The notes under the pieces: model-generated | The model's input: the letters and a program-made list of their open reading frames with translations, nothing else | What the model was told of the DNA's origin: nothing | Databases searched by the model: none | Shown here: positions 37,901-52,163 of the stretch, piece after piece | Position numbering within the stretch: position 1 is the stretch's first letter | Layout of the letters: every line of letters starts with the position of its first letter | Assembly (NCBI GenBank): GCA_003864495.1 | Contig: ML133493.1 | Location: 3,479,820 to 3,543,819 of the forward strand | Length of the DNA: 64,000 bases | From: Nemopilema nomurai | Taxonomy: Eukaryota > Cnidaria > Scyphozoa > Rhizostomeae > Rhizostomatidae | Reading direction: 5' to 3' | Translations under genes and position numbers: made by a program

Positions 37901-40900
37901 AGCCCATTTCCTTTTTTAATGCAGTGATAGTAAAACACGAATCTGCGAACATGAAAAATCGAGCTATTAAGTTCCCATTGCAGCTGAAATTTGGTCGAAT
38001 TTGCGAAGTTCAACAGAATGATTATGAAAATCTTCCTCTGATGACCAAAACCACTCTTTCTGTTGTGTTGTAAAATTAAATTATCGTATAAGTTACAGCC
38101 ACGTAAGAAGATGCTATATATGTCCACATAAGTTTCGTATTAAAAAGTTGTTCAGTCCATTTTGATTTAGCAGTATGTCTGTTTTTCTAGTTGAAGTTTA
38201 CATCAGTCGCTCAAACCACATCGATTATACCGCCCAAGCACCACGTGCATTGAAGCATGCTCCAAGCAGAGGTAAGATGGCCTAGTCTTTGCGCAGCTTA
38301 GGCCTGTACACGGATTGACTATGAAAGATGGCTAGACAAGGTGCACTTTTGGGTCGATGAAAAATCCTGTTATCTGGAGCTTGAAATATTTAACTTCATA
38401 CCTACTTCACACAAAGAGAATCAACTTCAGGAACAGTTTTTTGTCTTTTATAATTTATAATATTAACTTTATATATTTTTTTAATTTGCAGAAAAGGCGT
38501 ATGGCTATTTTCCTATACTCCAAGTCGAGCTGCTCAATGATTCAATTTCTCAGTCAAGGTAACTCTTAAATATTGTCACAAGTTGCAGTTGAAGAGTTTA
38601 TGCTAGGAATGCGTGGACAATATTTGAAGCAAAAATCATGGGATGTACTTTGACTAATAATTTTCAATGTGAATAGATTGGTTTTTATCATTTTGCATCA
38701 AATAAATATTGCTTGCTTAATTTCATGATTTTATTATCATTCATAGTCACCTAGCTCCATTAAAAGCAATTCATAAGATTGCAAGCAACACCGTATTTTT
38801 ATTGGTAGCTGCTTATTGTGTGCATTGTCATGTTTCCAGGAAAGTCAGCAAGATTAACTGGAAAAAGCGAGACAAGAAGTTGCAGCAGCAGGAACATCTT
38901 CTGTTGAACAGGGCCATCAAAGCCACTCAGGTAAATATAATATGATATAAATATGATATTGACTAGATAAAAAGAAGATTCTCTTTAAACTATAAATGCC
39001 CTGTGCTTTGTTCGCTTTTTTAATCTTACTCGCATGGAAGGGATGGAATGGGTAAGAGGTTATAACAAGATTGCTTTCTGAAGTGTTTTGGTTAGGCGAG
39101 GACCTTGCATAGGCTCTTAAAAAAGTCAGTTTTTATTAAAGTAATAATTACTCGGGTTGGCAATGTTAGTGAAGTTAGTGTTAGTGCATATGAAATTACT
39201 TTGCCGAGTTTGGCCAAACGAACATTCTGGCATTTATAGTTCACTTTAGGTATTCATTTTGGCAATTGCTTCATACCTTTCTATTTGTCAATATTGTATA
39301 TTTTGCTTTTGTCATTCATCTTTTTTCTTTGATGCAATAGGAAGGCCAGAAAATACGCGAAAAACTGGCAGAGAGAGTCAAGGTACGTGAATAATTGCTT
39401 GGATAACGTGCTTTTCTCTTCTGCGTTCATGTACTTGTCAGAATCGAATGCCAAACACGTGTTTTTGTAGACCGAAAAGGGCCGTAATTAAATTCATTTT
39501 ATTGCAAACTTTTTAAGAGTGACATTTTACCCTTTTCTTTTAGAAATATATGCAGGATAGTCGGCTCCCTGTGACGGATGGTGGTGCCCCCGGTGGGGGC
39601 CAACAGACACTGTCTGCCTTCGCTGATCGTTTGCTTAAAGAATGCAAGATGAAGGTATGACATTATATCGAGCTTTCTTTCACAACCGACCACACCTACA
39701 ATCTTGAACTGATAATGTTGGGTCTTTCTCCGCTTTCCAGTCGCATAAAATGTTTCTTCAAATCTGTTGATGTTTTTGTTGCTGTATGCAAGAATTAGCA
39801 TGACTGTTGTACCAGTTCAATCTATTTATTTGCAAATCTTACCTTCGGATGGTGTTTGCCTAAATAAGCGTTGGTAGTATCTTGTAGCATCCGTAGTATC
39901 TCCATGCGTTGTGTTCTTTGCATGAAAATGCTCTGTACCATGTTATAGAGAGATTCTGAGCTTAAAGCAACTTGCCCCGTTTGTTCCAGTATTATATCAG
40001 AGTTAAGACTTTTCTCGTAATTTACGTGTCCCCACAGCAATGATTGATACTGAAAACAAAAGCTCTATCGCTCGATTTTCACCCCATAGGGCAACCTATT
40101 GGGCGGTAAATTTCTGTGGGGCTGCCTTTATTTATGCCTGGCCCTATTTCTTTACAGACAAAACGGCTGGTTGTTTTGAAGCTCGGAGAGGAGGCTGTTG
40201 AACTGGGACACAGCGAAAATACATCAGCGGGCATCGAGGAGAACACCTTGATAGCCAGTTTGTGTGACCTGCTAGAGAGAGTCTGGAGCCATGGAGTGCA
40301 ACTGAAACAAGTACGCCTTCAGAATATGTTACCATTTCATGATGTGCCTTTCAAAAGCTGGTTTGGTCCCTTTGCGGGCCCTCAACATGCCACATGCCTC
40401 TGCTTTCGAATTTTCCTTTCCATTCTTATTTTAAATGCACAGGAGCTAGGTATAGATGTCCTAAGTATTCTTCGTGTGCTCATTTACTAAGTTAATCCGA
40501 TTAAGTTATCTGATCACTAATTTAATCTGAAAATTATTATAAATTTATTTAATTTTAGATACTGTAAAATAGATATTTTACTGTAGTATGCTTTTCCGAA
40601 CAAGAATGATTTCGAAGTCTCTGAAAGATTTATTCTAGTTCTATGATCAGCAGCTATGGTTTAGTCCGAAACTGGCTTATGAGCACGCACAAATGCTGAA
40701 CACCCTGGTAGACAATTACATATTGCTAGTTTCAGAATATCTAGTTGTCTTTTGCAATAATTCTTCTTTATGGCTCAATTTTAGCTGGAAATCGGCAGCC
40801 GTGGATCCTCGAAGTCCAAATACGTTTTGAGAATGAGACAGGTAGGTATCAGTGCCCAGGCTCCTATCCTTCAGTCTTATGGCTGGCGAACATGCTAAGT

Positions 40901-43900
40901 TTAGATATCTGAAGTCAAATGTACAGACTACATTCATGTAGCTTCAAGGCCAGTTTTGATATCATCAAAAGCTTTAAACGACGTGTTTTTCATATCTTTG
41001 CCGACGCACTCCCATTTTTCCATACATCAAACTTAGCCGAAGTGAATCTTTTCATTAAACATTATTGTAAGAACATTATTGCTAGGCTGAGCCTTCAATT
41101 ATTTGTGTTTCTTTATCTTACACAGTGAAGGAGGTGATAATTATTATTTTTGACACCCAAGTTTTATTGTTGGCGAATATTTTAAAGGAACTTAATTTTG
41201 CTTGGTTTGTTTTATGAAATTTTCAATTACTAGCTAAGGTTTAGTTTTTTGAGCTTGTTATAGCAAGATAGAAGTGAACATTGTAAACGTGACTAGGACT
41301 TCCATTCAATTCTCGTACTGGCTCTTATTTCTCCTGCACCGTTTCATTTTACAGTCAAAGTCTGCGCTGTGGTCCCATTTGTTGGCTTTTCAAGAAAGAG
41401 AGAAGCTCAGACTGGCAAGGGAATTCGGGCTCGAAGAAACTCCAAATATCGAAGGTAATTTTTGCGAATCCTGAACATTTGCTTGAATCTTTTTTTAAAG
41501 AACTCGAAGTTCCATTTTAAGTTATGATACACTGCTTGTCCGTGCTTGCTTGAGCTGTTCACGTCAATCCTAGATGAAGTGAAGAAGATAATTATCGACC
41601 TGCAAGGAGGGCGCAAGTTGGCCAGCCTTGACGTCATGGCGGAGATGAGTCGCATTAAGAGGCGCGCCAGTCCCGAGCCAGCGTTCTCTCCCAGCACAAG
41701 ACTCCGCAAGCTCAGCATTGATAGCTCTGGCTCGAAAGGGAGACAGTATTCGTTTGACATGCAGGCTCAAGCAAACTTAGATGCAATGATTTCTGCAGAA
41801 ATTCTGACTCGCGCCAATTTCCTGTGTGACTTGAGGTTTGTGGGATTTTGTTTGTTATTCGGATCGTTCGTATTTCTTAGTCACTACTAATAAATATTAT
41901 ATCTCCAGTCTTCTTTCATATCGGTTGCTCTTTCAGGATTTCGAATTACGTAGGCCATCCTCTAATGTAGGCCCTCTCGCGAAGCAGCCCATACACCGGG
42001 GCAATGCTAATGAGTCGCCATTGAATGAACCTAGATTTTTGGTATTCTAGATTCTTTTCTCCAGTCAATACAAGTTACTTTTTATCTAGCACCGTCAAGG
42101 TCTTAGACAATTTATTAGAAGTTGATGATATTCAGAAATACATTTTTCAGATTTATGCGGATATATTTATGCTTATTTTCTTACTAGTGATGCATCTACT
42201 TTCTGTGTCTGAAATCATCATTTCTTTTCTGATTTTTTACATGAAGGACTGTTCAAAAAATGGCTGAAATCAAGACAGATACCGGTTATGCAAGAGCATG
42301 GACGCGACTGTCGCTTGAAAAGAAAATTCTATCGACGCAACTGAAAATGCTGCTCCGAGATCGGGAGCTCCTTCAGTGAGGCCCTACAAATGTTTATGCA
42401 TTTATCTTATCTTGTTCGCTTCTTCTTGTGAAATATTTTACCACTACTCAGACAATTGTCCATTACCTCTGTCCGCAAGTTTTCATAACTGGAGTTGTAA
42501 AAAACTACAGTTGTAACTCTGCAAGAGAGAGGAATTTGTTGCTTTGTTCTTGGCTTTTATGATAAGGTAATTAAGGCGATTGTAAGCTATGTGAGGAAGG
42601 TAAGAGAATGGAGCCGGGAGTTTAAGGACAGGCGTGATAGGATTGCATGATGGTATTCTATTTGAAGCACTAGATCTCGTAAACTGTGGGTCAATTTCAA
42701 GCGTATAGAATGGCTTCGAACTTGAGATTTCTATACTTTTTGTCTACACTCAGTCTTGGAAGCTCTCAGTCACTTTCGCATTTGAAATTCTAACAGAAAA
42801 CTGGTCTATCATCTCATTTGTTTCCTTGAAGAAGAACGCCGAGGTGGCTTGTTTCCTCATTGTTATCTGTGACTCTTATTATCTTGAATCAGAGTTTTGT
42901 TGTTTATTCTTGTCTTATAATCATATGAATCCATTTATAATTTCTACTGAGTTTGAATCCTTGCTGCATTCGTATGAATTATATATTAATTGCATTCCAA
43001 ATTCCTACAATTCTGTGTTTAGATTTGCTTTAGCAGTCTTTATAGAGCTTGATATCATGCTTTTTCCTGTTAGGATGAGGTATAAAGACTATGCATTTAT
43101 TAGAACGGAAGATGAAATGGAGCAGTTCCTGTACCACCTCTTGTCCCTAAATGCAGTTGACTTCTACTGTTTTACTCACGGCTTTTCAAATACGAGTTAG
43201 TGAATGATTTATTTATTTGTTCTATTAATCATTTCACATGCTGTTCTTGTTGTTTCACACCGGGTGTGTAATATGAAGAGAGAAAATGAAACTTTTCGGC
43301 ACCATGAACATAACCTGTTCCTGAAGCTTAAACTTTTATTGACAAACTCTCGACAAGATTTAAGCCTGGTTGCTTATGAATCGTAATATACCATTCTCTG
43401 CAAAGTTTTCATACTTTCTTAGCGTTTTGATAAATGCCATTTTAATCGCAACTTGACACAAAACAATACTGCAGCTTAGAGACTTTCAAGTAGTTCTCTC
43501 GAGAGGATGGTACTCTGTTCGGTCGTAATATATGTCGCAACAGTTACAATTCTTGTGATAGCAAGTTAAGGCGTTGTCACTCTTGCTCTGTTTTGCTCTC
43601 TAATCACCTGTCAAGGATTAGACGACAGCAATTCCACTTGACCCAGCCCTCTTTCAAATAACCGTCGTTTGCATTGTGGATAAAACACGGATTGTTGTAT
43701 AATTGAGATCCCTCTTAGCTCCATTTTGCTGGATTCGATGGCCTACTCTGTGGGGCTCCATTTCATGAGCTGGCTTCGATGAATGTTTGCAAATGGCGTA
43801 GGCGGCTTCACGTCCCGCTCAATGTTCTTCGTGGCTAAGTAGGATTCAGGGTAGCGATCAAGCACAGTTTAAATTCATGGAAATATGAAAAGTATTGTGC

Positions 43901-46900
43901 GTCTCGTGTGTATTGTGCGATTGGGCTGGAAATCACTACGTGCTAATCTTTGACCACCTTGGAAATTAAATAGGGTTCTAGTTTGCAGAATGGGATTCTA
44001 GTTTGCCGTTATTCTAGTTTGCAGAATTACTGAAAAATTAAAATAACCGGTGATTGACTTTTGCACGCAGCAGAAATTTGGAGCTAAAAAATGGTAACAT
44101 TATGCTTCAGGAAGTATATTAGTATCTTTCAAAGCTCTGCGTTTAGCGGTGGCAAATCTGGACTTTATAGCATAAGGATTCGAAAAAATTCATGGTGAAA
44201 TCGAAGGATCTCGTGAACTCCAATGTGATTCAAAATTGTGTTTGATCTTTAATGTCCTTCATCAAAGAAATTTAGACTGAATCTGTGTCTAATTAATCAA
44301 GTTACAGAATAAGAATGAGTGTCTAGTTGTCATTGAAAGCCTAGAAGAGGCTGGAAGAACCAATTTAGCCAAGTAATGTAGCCTGGATTAATGATTCCGA
44401 AAATTGACCAAAAATGCACTTCCTTACAAATGCACACGTTGATTAGCTTCTTGTTCTGACAAAGCCCTTTGACAATTCAGAAGAAGAATAGAGCGAAAAG
44501 CCTGCTCGCAAAATAGGATTTTAGGCAAATCAACATCTGGTATTTTACTTCACCTACAATCATTAATAGCCTCTTTTATTTTATTGCAGCGATGCATTAT
44601 AGAGTATCCGCTATATCCACAAAGACTATTGGATCAATTTCAACCGCAAACGCTTGGATACGAGTGTCTGGCGACCTAGCAGAAACGCAATTAGTCAACA
44701 TTCCGAAGAACGAAAAAGAATTTGCCTTCAAGGTATAAGAACTGATTGTTTCAAGTCGTTTTTAAAAAACCCGGGCATCGTGCTTGGTTGACGTTTTGCG
44801 AATTCTTGGTAAATATATCTTGTTGAGTTGCCTTAAGGTTTTCAAAGCACTGTTTTGTAAGCAAAAGGATCGTTAGAGATAAACGCTTTTTCCTGACTTA
44901 ATCTGAAACATGGTTTGCGGAGATTTCTTCAAAACTAATGAATCTAGATCATTGCTAACCCATAACGTAATCGCTTTAACGCTTTAACCAAATTGTCGTT
45001 ATACAAAATCTGTAACCCTTAAAACGATAAACTAGAGTTAGGCTAAATAAATTCAGTATAGCCAAGATTGCTGTAATACAGCCAGAGGGTTAGAGTATTT
45101 AAAGTCTTAGACTCGGCTCGCTGTACCAATAGGCTTGATTAATATTGACCTGAGACGTGCTAGGGTGGGCCCTGACCAAATGATTGTGCCAAATCACTGT
45201 CTTAAAGACGAGCAAAATGTTTTTTTTGTTTATACATTTGTAAGAAAGGTGGAAAGGTGTCCCTTGAACAATATAATGAGCCTGTATAAACCGTTGCTGA
45301 TGACCACCAATCGTGTTCAAAGATTCCTTCAATTTATGATCTATCAATCTAAGCACCTTTTTCTGGACGAATGGTATAAGAAAGCATTGCAAAGAAGGAG
45401 CATTCCACGCCTCTAACAATATGATTTGTAACCACTATTATTGTGTCGTTTCCTAAACAAAATAGTTTCTTAGACTTCTTGTAAGTAATATTTTGTATCT
45501 TTGCAGCACCAAAATCTGGGAATTCTGACAGCCTTGAGAATCGGACATGACAACTCTGGTAAGCAATTTCAATAGCCCATTTATGCAAGTCATGACAGAC
45601 AGCTTTGAATTTTGAGTTTAGAATTTTGCATTTAGAGTTTCGCTCGGATCTGTTATTGTTGGATCGGACTGGATCCACGTGTGCATTTTCATTTTTCACG
45701 TGTGCATTTTCGTTCGCAGGTCTTTCGCCCGGTTGGTTTGTGGATTCAGTGGAAATTTCAAATGAAACCACTGGGCAGCAATATAGGTGAGGACGACCAG
45801 CCTCATTTCCCAGTTCAAAACAGAGTTGTTTCCCTAGAGAACTCATTTTGAACTCATTCTTGGTTTGCTCCTTTGTCTTGCACACACTCCCTTGACAGTA
45901 ATTTCCTATGATTATTGCCTATCATATTTAAGATTACCACTGTAAGCATTCCATCGTGATGGGCTTTGCATGTTGCATGCTGTCAAAATGCTCCCAAGGG
46001 TAATCTTTACTCTTCGTCCTATGCCGATACTGCTCAGATTATTGTTTAATCAGTATTTTGTGTTCTTCTTTGGTCAATTAGTTTCTCTCGGTTTTTATGA
46101 AGTTTGTTAAACTCAAAAACACCTATTTGTTTGTTATAGCAATTTCATTTAAGCAAGTGTGTGCTACAGGAATTTATTTTGCTTTTTCACAAATATTTTA
46201 TTTTTCTCGTCACCAAACAGTTTTCCTTGCAATCGCTGGCTCTCACGAAATCAGGATGATGGCAGTACGGAGAGACTTCTTATCGCGGAAATATCTCGTG
46301 AGCTACCATCAGAAGACGGTATGTCGATTTTATCGAAATTTTCTGCTTCCTTCTCAGGATACAGCAGATAACTATCGATGCGCATTAAACTTGATTGCAT
46401 GTTGCTAGTCCTGTGAGCTAGGTCATTGGGCTAGGCCCGGTCGTATTTTAGCGGGCCGGCCAATCGTATTTTTAATGCGCTAGCCAATCGTATCTAATCG
46501 TCTTAACCGACCGTATTTTAACGGGCTGACCGTATTTTAACGAGCCGACCATATTTTAACGGGTCGGCCATATTTTAACGGGTCGGCCGAGTTTTAATGG
46601 TACTAACGAGTAACGGCTAGTATTATGAACATTGCCTTAAAGCTGCCCAATAGGTTTTCGAGTCACTCCTAAGCCGCCTTAGTCTTGTCTCACATACCAT
46701 GTCTTCACCAAACCATATACAGTCGTTTTTTCATCTAATGTTACAATAAACTGGGAAGGAAAGAAGAATGGGTTTAAGAGTTTCAAGGCCTGCAAGGGCG
46801 CGCTCTTGGTTTGTTTCTCATCTTCAGGAGCAACCCCAAAGGAAAGCGATTGCGCAAAACAACTCGCTGAGATTTGATATAGTTGAGCAATTTTGTTATG

Positions 46901-49577
46901 TTGTTGAGTGAATGCATCTAAGTATCCTTCATCAAATATCCTTTACTTCAAGGCAGCAGAATTTCGCGGTCAGCAGAATCGTCTCCCTGCGGCACGTTGA
47001 CAAGAACCACGCCTACTCACCGAAAGAAATCCACACCGAACCTAAAGAAAACCAAAAGTCAGGGTAAGTTAATGTAAGAAGTAGAGGGGAAAGGCTTGAG
47101 CCTTGCGGAAGTACATCTTTATGACTTGTTCAATAGTTGCCTTTTTCAAAGTATTACTTCGTAAGTACATGAAATGTATAAATTGCGTCCGCTGTTTTCT
47201 CGCAGCAAGCAAAGGTATCTGTATCAACAATGCTTTATGAGCATAGTTCAATGAAATTTTGTTGAATCTGAAGGTATGAAGATTTCTAGTTGCATATCCT
47301 CGTGATTTGGAGTATTCCTTATAGGTTTGTCTGTTTCTGAGATACAAGAAAAAGTTGCAGATTCTGTCAACGCTCTGGTCAAATATTATTACAGAGAGAA
47401 GGAGGTTAGGCCTGTTCCCTTTTTCAAGTTTATCGTCTCTTAAGACTGGCATTTGTTTTTAAGAGCTCGTTTTTCATAGACACGTCTTTTCTTCGTAGGA
47501 TACATTCCAGTATTCTTCTTAATTCCATGATATTCTTCATTCATTATAAACAAAGTAATGCAAGTGCAATGATTTACTTTTTTCAAGATATTGTGATGTT
47601 TTCCAAATTTCTTTTGCCAAAAATTGAAAGTAAAGACCTTTCTGACGCGAAACAGAGTCATTTCTTCCCTACAAATATGTGACATTTATTGTTCAGTTTA
47701 TCCCTTTACTTCCATTGTTTCATAAGTATGACAAAGACATCTTGATGCACTCTTTTTGGCTTATACTATATTTGATAATTATTGATTATATATTTATTGA
47801 CAAGATGCCAAAATTGATGCTTGTAGCCATTCTTGTTCTCTCTTCAAACGTTGCTAAAACTCGATCTTCTCTGTTGCCAAAAACCATCACTATGACATCT
47901 TTCCATTTTCATTCTAAGGAAAGCTTCACGTATTTGCTTCGTGGCGATAATGGATTTTGTGAATGCATGGAAATGGTATTCCCACCTTATCTCTGTTCGT
48001 TTATCAACGCTATCTCTTAGCTAACTGTGTATTTATGTTGTCATTAGTACACTGTGTATATTTTTGGACCGTCGTTGGGTGGTACATAATAGATTCTTGT
48101 AGGTAGCTACTGAACGAAGGATTATAGGTAAAAGCGCGTCTAATGCAAGATTTGTAATACTCTGTAAAATAAGCACCATTTACTCTACCACATGCATATC
48201 TTATTCTTTCGTTTATCATATTTTGCTTTCATGTTTCAGTCATCTCTATGAGTAGTTTCTTTCATTCTGTTGACTATATCCAGACTAAATAACTCTCTTC
48301 CTCTGTAGGTCTTCTGGTTTGGGTTCAAAAGCTCGCGACTGTTTGGCAGAAATATGTTTATCTGGGATTTTCTAGGTAAGAAATGTCATGGGTTTATATA
48401 CCATCCAACAGTTGGAAACTTTTAATACAAAGTGAGGCACAGTTACTTTCATTTAGCTAGTGGTTTAATCTTTTGATAATATGTACATATATATAGCTAA
48501 ATTCATCTGTTTTCTGTACTTAAGACAGAGCTTATATTCCTTCTCGAATATTGCATTTATTTTGCTTTTTGTCACCTCTCATGAACCTATTCTTCGTTTT
48601 GAATGTAAGACCTTCTAAGGCAAGATTTTATCTTTTCATTAAACTTGCCTTCTCCTGTTCTAAGAAAAAGTCTGCAGCGAGTTTTCAGGAGACAACGATG
48701 GTTTTTCAAGTGAAGATAAGAGGGCAAAGAAATCTTTGTGCTTATTGGTGCAAAAAATAAACACCTCTCCACAGTCAATCGGAAAAAATGAAAAATTCCA
48801 TCTATGGATCTGCATTGGGCTGCGGTACGTTGACTTATTTCATCTATTGTATCACAACAAAAAGTTATGACAGTTTTTATTAAGTTCTGTTATTATTTTG
48901 ATTTTTTTCGAAACGAATAGAAGAAATCACGCCATCATCTGTGCAGGTTATAACAAAGTCATAGGTATCATTTAGGGAATTTGAAAAGTTTTAAATTGAA
49001 CAATAAGCTAAAAAACTGGCCGAAAGGGTTCTTGCGATGAAAGTGGAAGCAGCTGATCAAAGATTTCAAAACCCAGGCCCCCCTTTGCGACTGCTAAAAC
49101 TTTGACCGTATCTGAGATATTAGTTTTGATTGAGGATTTTCACGCTTTGTCGAAAGTGCTCACGAATCACGTTGTATTCAAAACATGCATTTATTTTGAA
49201 CAGCCAAGTCTCTGTTTTCCAAAATTAAGTTTAATTTCCTCCAAAGAATAAGAAACTGCTGACCGCTTGGCAACACCAGGTATCTAAGGCATCTTGAATG
49301 ACACAGTAGTACGTAAGCAATGTACACTTTGGCATTGGCATGAGGGGTATGCATAGTTAGAGAAGAAATTCAAAATTGGGTTATGTGTCTTTTTAGAGAC
49401 CATCTTCTTCAAAGTTGGCTGGATTTGATTTCAAGATCCGGTTCGGCTGCTCAACTCTATGAAAGGACGTCGTTTATTTTGAACAAAGAACTTTGCAATT
49501 TTGTTATCGACGTACTTGATGCTGTGGCTGAGTTCGACATCACATTAGAAGCTTCTATAACGAGTGGAATCGCGTAG
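31920..49577 (+). CDS. DENND5: DENND5-family protein (DENN, RUN, PLAT, RUN domains)
   Basis: A full-length homologue of DENND5A/B (Rab6IP1). In mammals these are Golgi/endosome proteins with DENN-type Rab GEF activity (Rab39) that bind Rab6 through a RUN domain. The 27 exons are 31920-32007, 33266-33375, 33982-34250, 34801-35171, 35664-35851, 36137-37205, 38191-38271, 38492-38558, 38840-38930, 39341-39382, 39544-39654, 40158-40310, 40785-40841, 41355-41454, 41574-41835, 42247-42375, 43074-43195, 44590-44732, 45507-45558, 45720-45786, 46221-46318, 46953-47063, 47325-47404, 47919-47975, 48309-48375, 48665-48824 and 49397-49577. They total 4326 nt with every junction in phase, giving 1441 residues (human DENND5A about 1287). 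Approximate domains are uDENN 45-150, cDENN 170-340, dDENN 345-690, RUN1 805-1095, PLAT 1105-1215 and RUN2 1265-1435. Landmarks include [48 protein letters not shown] and GHDNSG. Intron 4 starts with GC. Exon 6 carries a long Ser/Arg-rich linker. Confidence 0.95.
46438..46600. repeat. 19-bp tandem repeat in a DENND5 intron
   Basis: The unit CCGTATTTTAACGGGCTGA and variants recur at a 19-bp period from 46511 (46511, 46530, 46549, 46568, 46587). Longer, more diverged units stand to the left from about 46438. About eight copies in all, inside the intron between 46318 and 46953. Confidence 0.8.
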
Positions 49578-52163
49578 GTATGCATTCTCAGAGGTAGATA
49601 TTATTGAAATTGACCTAAAAATTTTTGGATATTTTTTAATTTGATTATGAGGATTCTAAAACGGTCTGTTTTGTTCGTATCAATCAGATGATGTAATTTC
49701 CGTTTATAATTGTTACTTCTACGTTCTGTTTCAACTCTAGAATACGTTTTCATTAAAAGAAAGTATTTTCGTAAACAATCTATTTCCGGTTAGAATTTTT
49801 GTTTCATGCGACTGCAGTCATTGATGGTATTTTCTTAGCAGCAGTTGAAATTGAATTATCCACCAATGGTTTTGATGAAGTTCTTAAGAGCTTTTCTCCG
49901 CGCCATGGAAGGAGCTGCGATTCTTCTTACTCTCCCCGGCTTCTCCTAAGAGTTTCGCCGCTATGGATTTTTCTTTTGCGCCTGTCTTATGTGTCCCTTA
50001 ACTCCAAACCAACCTCCTTCATGACGCCCTTAAACAGTTCCCCATATAATCTCCATGGACGGAATCATAATGTAAAGTTCATTAATGATGGACCGTTTGA
50101 GCAATGTTTCGCTGATGGACACTCGTTCTCGTCTTTAAAAAATTTAATTACCATGATGCCACACTCAGTAATGGTTATGACACTGTCCATATTAGCAACC
50201 GTCACCACTAACTGCGTATATTAATAGAACCAAACTGTCAATTATAACACTGCCTATAATTAACTATACTTCTTTGAGATTTGTCGTGGGTGGTATCAAG
50301 TGTGAAGAAAGAGTCAGTAATGTTTAGTGCTTATTTAAATCGTCTAATCTTATTTTAATCCTCGCTAGTTGTAAGAATGATGTGATCATTGATATAGAAA
50401 TTAACGAAATATCATTTATTTATAATTGATTATAGTTAAGATATTACTTAGATTTTCCCAAAGCTTTTAATGTAATATATCATCAATTGGTTCTTTGTTT
50501 CATTTTGACTGCTCCATTTTCAGTTTTAAGTGATGAATCATGTCGAATTTTCTGCACAATAATTGTGGCAACACCAAGCCCTTTGTTGTCAAACTTTTTT
50601 CCATAAGCCGGCTAAAAAAGTACACGAAATGAAAATATGGCCTCTTCTTGTTCACGTCCGCTGTTGAAGCCAAAGAAGGTGGAGGTCTTTGGTTTCTATC
50701 ATCCCTCGTTTTAAGGTGCCATTTTGTTGTCTGTCGATTCATTTGTTGGTAATAAAGTTCGGCGTTTATCGCCCAGAAAATCAAATACTTAGTCTATCGT
50801 TGCACGGTAACCTGCATCGCAGTTCCAATGGAAAGCTGTCCCGCAGTAGCTTTGCATCACCCTATGCTGCTTTTTTGCCCCATGTCACGTACCATCTCTG
50901 TGTCGTGCGATGCAGATGTTTTGCTGTTAAAACCGTTGCTGCAAATTGAACTGAGCTCCTTATTCTTATTTATTTGGAAGACTTTTGTAAAGTACAGATC
51001 CGCCCAAGAACTATTGATGTGGTCTCCCTGAAATGCAACCTCAGGCCCTCCGATTCAATAATAGGAGCCCCGCCCCCGAAATATGCATGATGAAAAATGC
51101 GTTTGGTCGTTTAGACAAACAGACTTGATTTTTCTGTTTCATCAATTTAGCATTTACATTACATTATAGCATTTAATAATACCAATTTGAAAGTCCATTT
51201 TCCTGTTTTTCTTCTTTTTTAAAACAAACCATAAGAGCGTTGTGCCATTGGAGCGCTTTTATGTTACCAAATTTTTTTTTAGGGCTGAATGAATTCCAGC
51301 GAACATATTGACCAGTTAATGTTGGCTTCCTACAAACATTGGTTTACCAATTTACCAATTCCTTTTAGCTAAGAAAGGCCAGAAGCCTTAACTAGGCTCT
51401 AAGCCAACAATAATGTCATAATAGTGAATTAAAAGTTCAATCAATAATAAGCATAAGTAATACCAATTACTACGCATAAATGTGCTACAATTCTATCCTC
51501 TGTTTTGCGATTCCCTTGAAGCAAAGTGTAGAGCTACGTTAAAACTTGGGGAACATAAATAGCATTTTCAGATAAAAGACATTTTTAGTTTCCGTTCGTT
51601 ATGAAATTCTCTCCAATTTTCAAAAATGTCCGAAACCGAGCCAAGCTCTGGGGCGGGCCCTTTTGCGCCGCAGTCGAAATATTTAACTGCAAGCCCTATA
51701 TCTTGCGGGCCCCGGCCCTTTACGCCGTTTACCCCCCCTCTCTCTACGCTCCTGCCTACATCACGTCCCCTTCCCCTCCTTACATCTGTTCACTCTATCA
51801 TTGCTATCCAATATCTTTATTGCTTTTAGATTTTCAAAATATAATTATATTTATTTTGAGTATTATATGATAGTGTCTTGTTAACGACAATGAGGCCAAT
51901 GAGGGCATGACTCTCCGAATGCCCCTTCAGCAGTATTCTGTCAAATTAGTGAATTGTTATTTATCTTGTACATGTTTTTAAAAGATAGCTTCTAGACATC
52001 AAAGTTCGATTTTATATAACTGTAATCAATTTTTATTTTTGAAAATATACATGTATCGAGTTGAAAATCTGTTTTGGAAGAAAAGCCGACCGTTTTGCTG
52101 ACTGTCAGCAAATGTGACGGCGAATGGCGCTGTGAACGAGGCAGACTCAAAAGAGTTCGAGAA
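49578..52163. other. Intergenic region, no supported gene
   Basis: The left part should contain the DENND5 3' UTR; an AATAAA near 50750 is a possible signal. Open frames at 49799-50224 and 51601-51870 show no start context, family resemblance or splice partners that I could confirm. Confidence 0.45.

Noticed and set aside
49799..50224. 141-codon frame downstream of DENND5
   Set aside because: It starts at TTG, with no domain or plausible exon boundaries; chance is likely.
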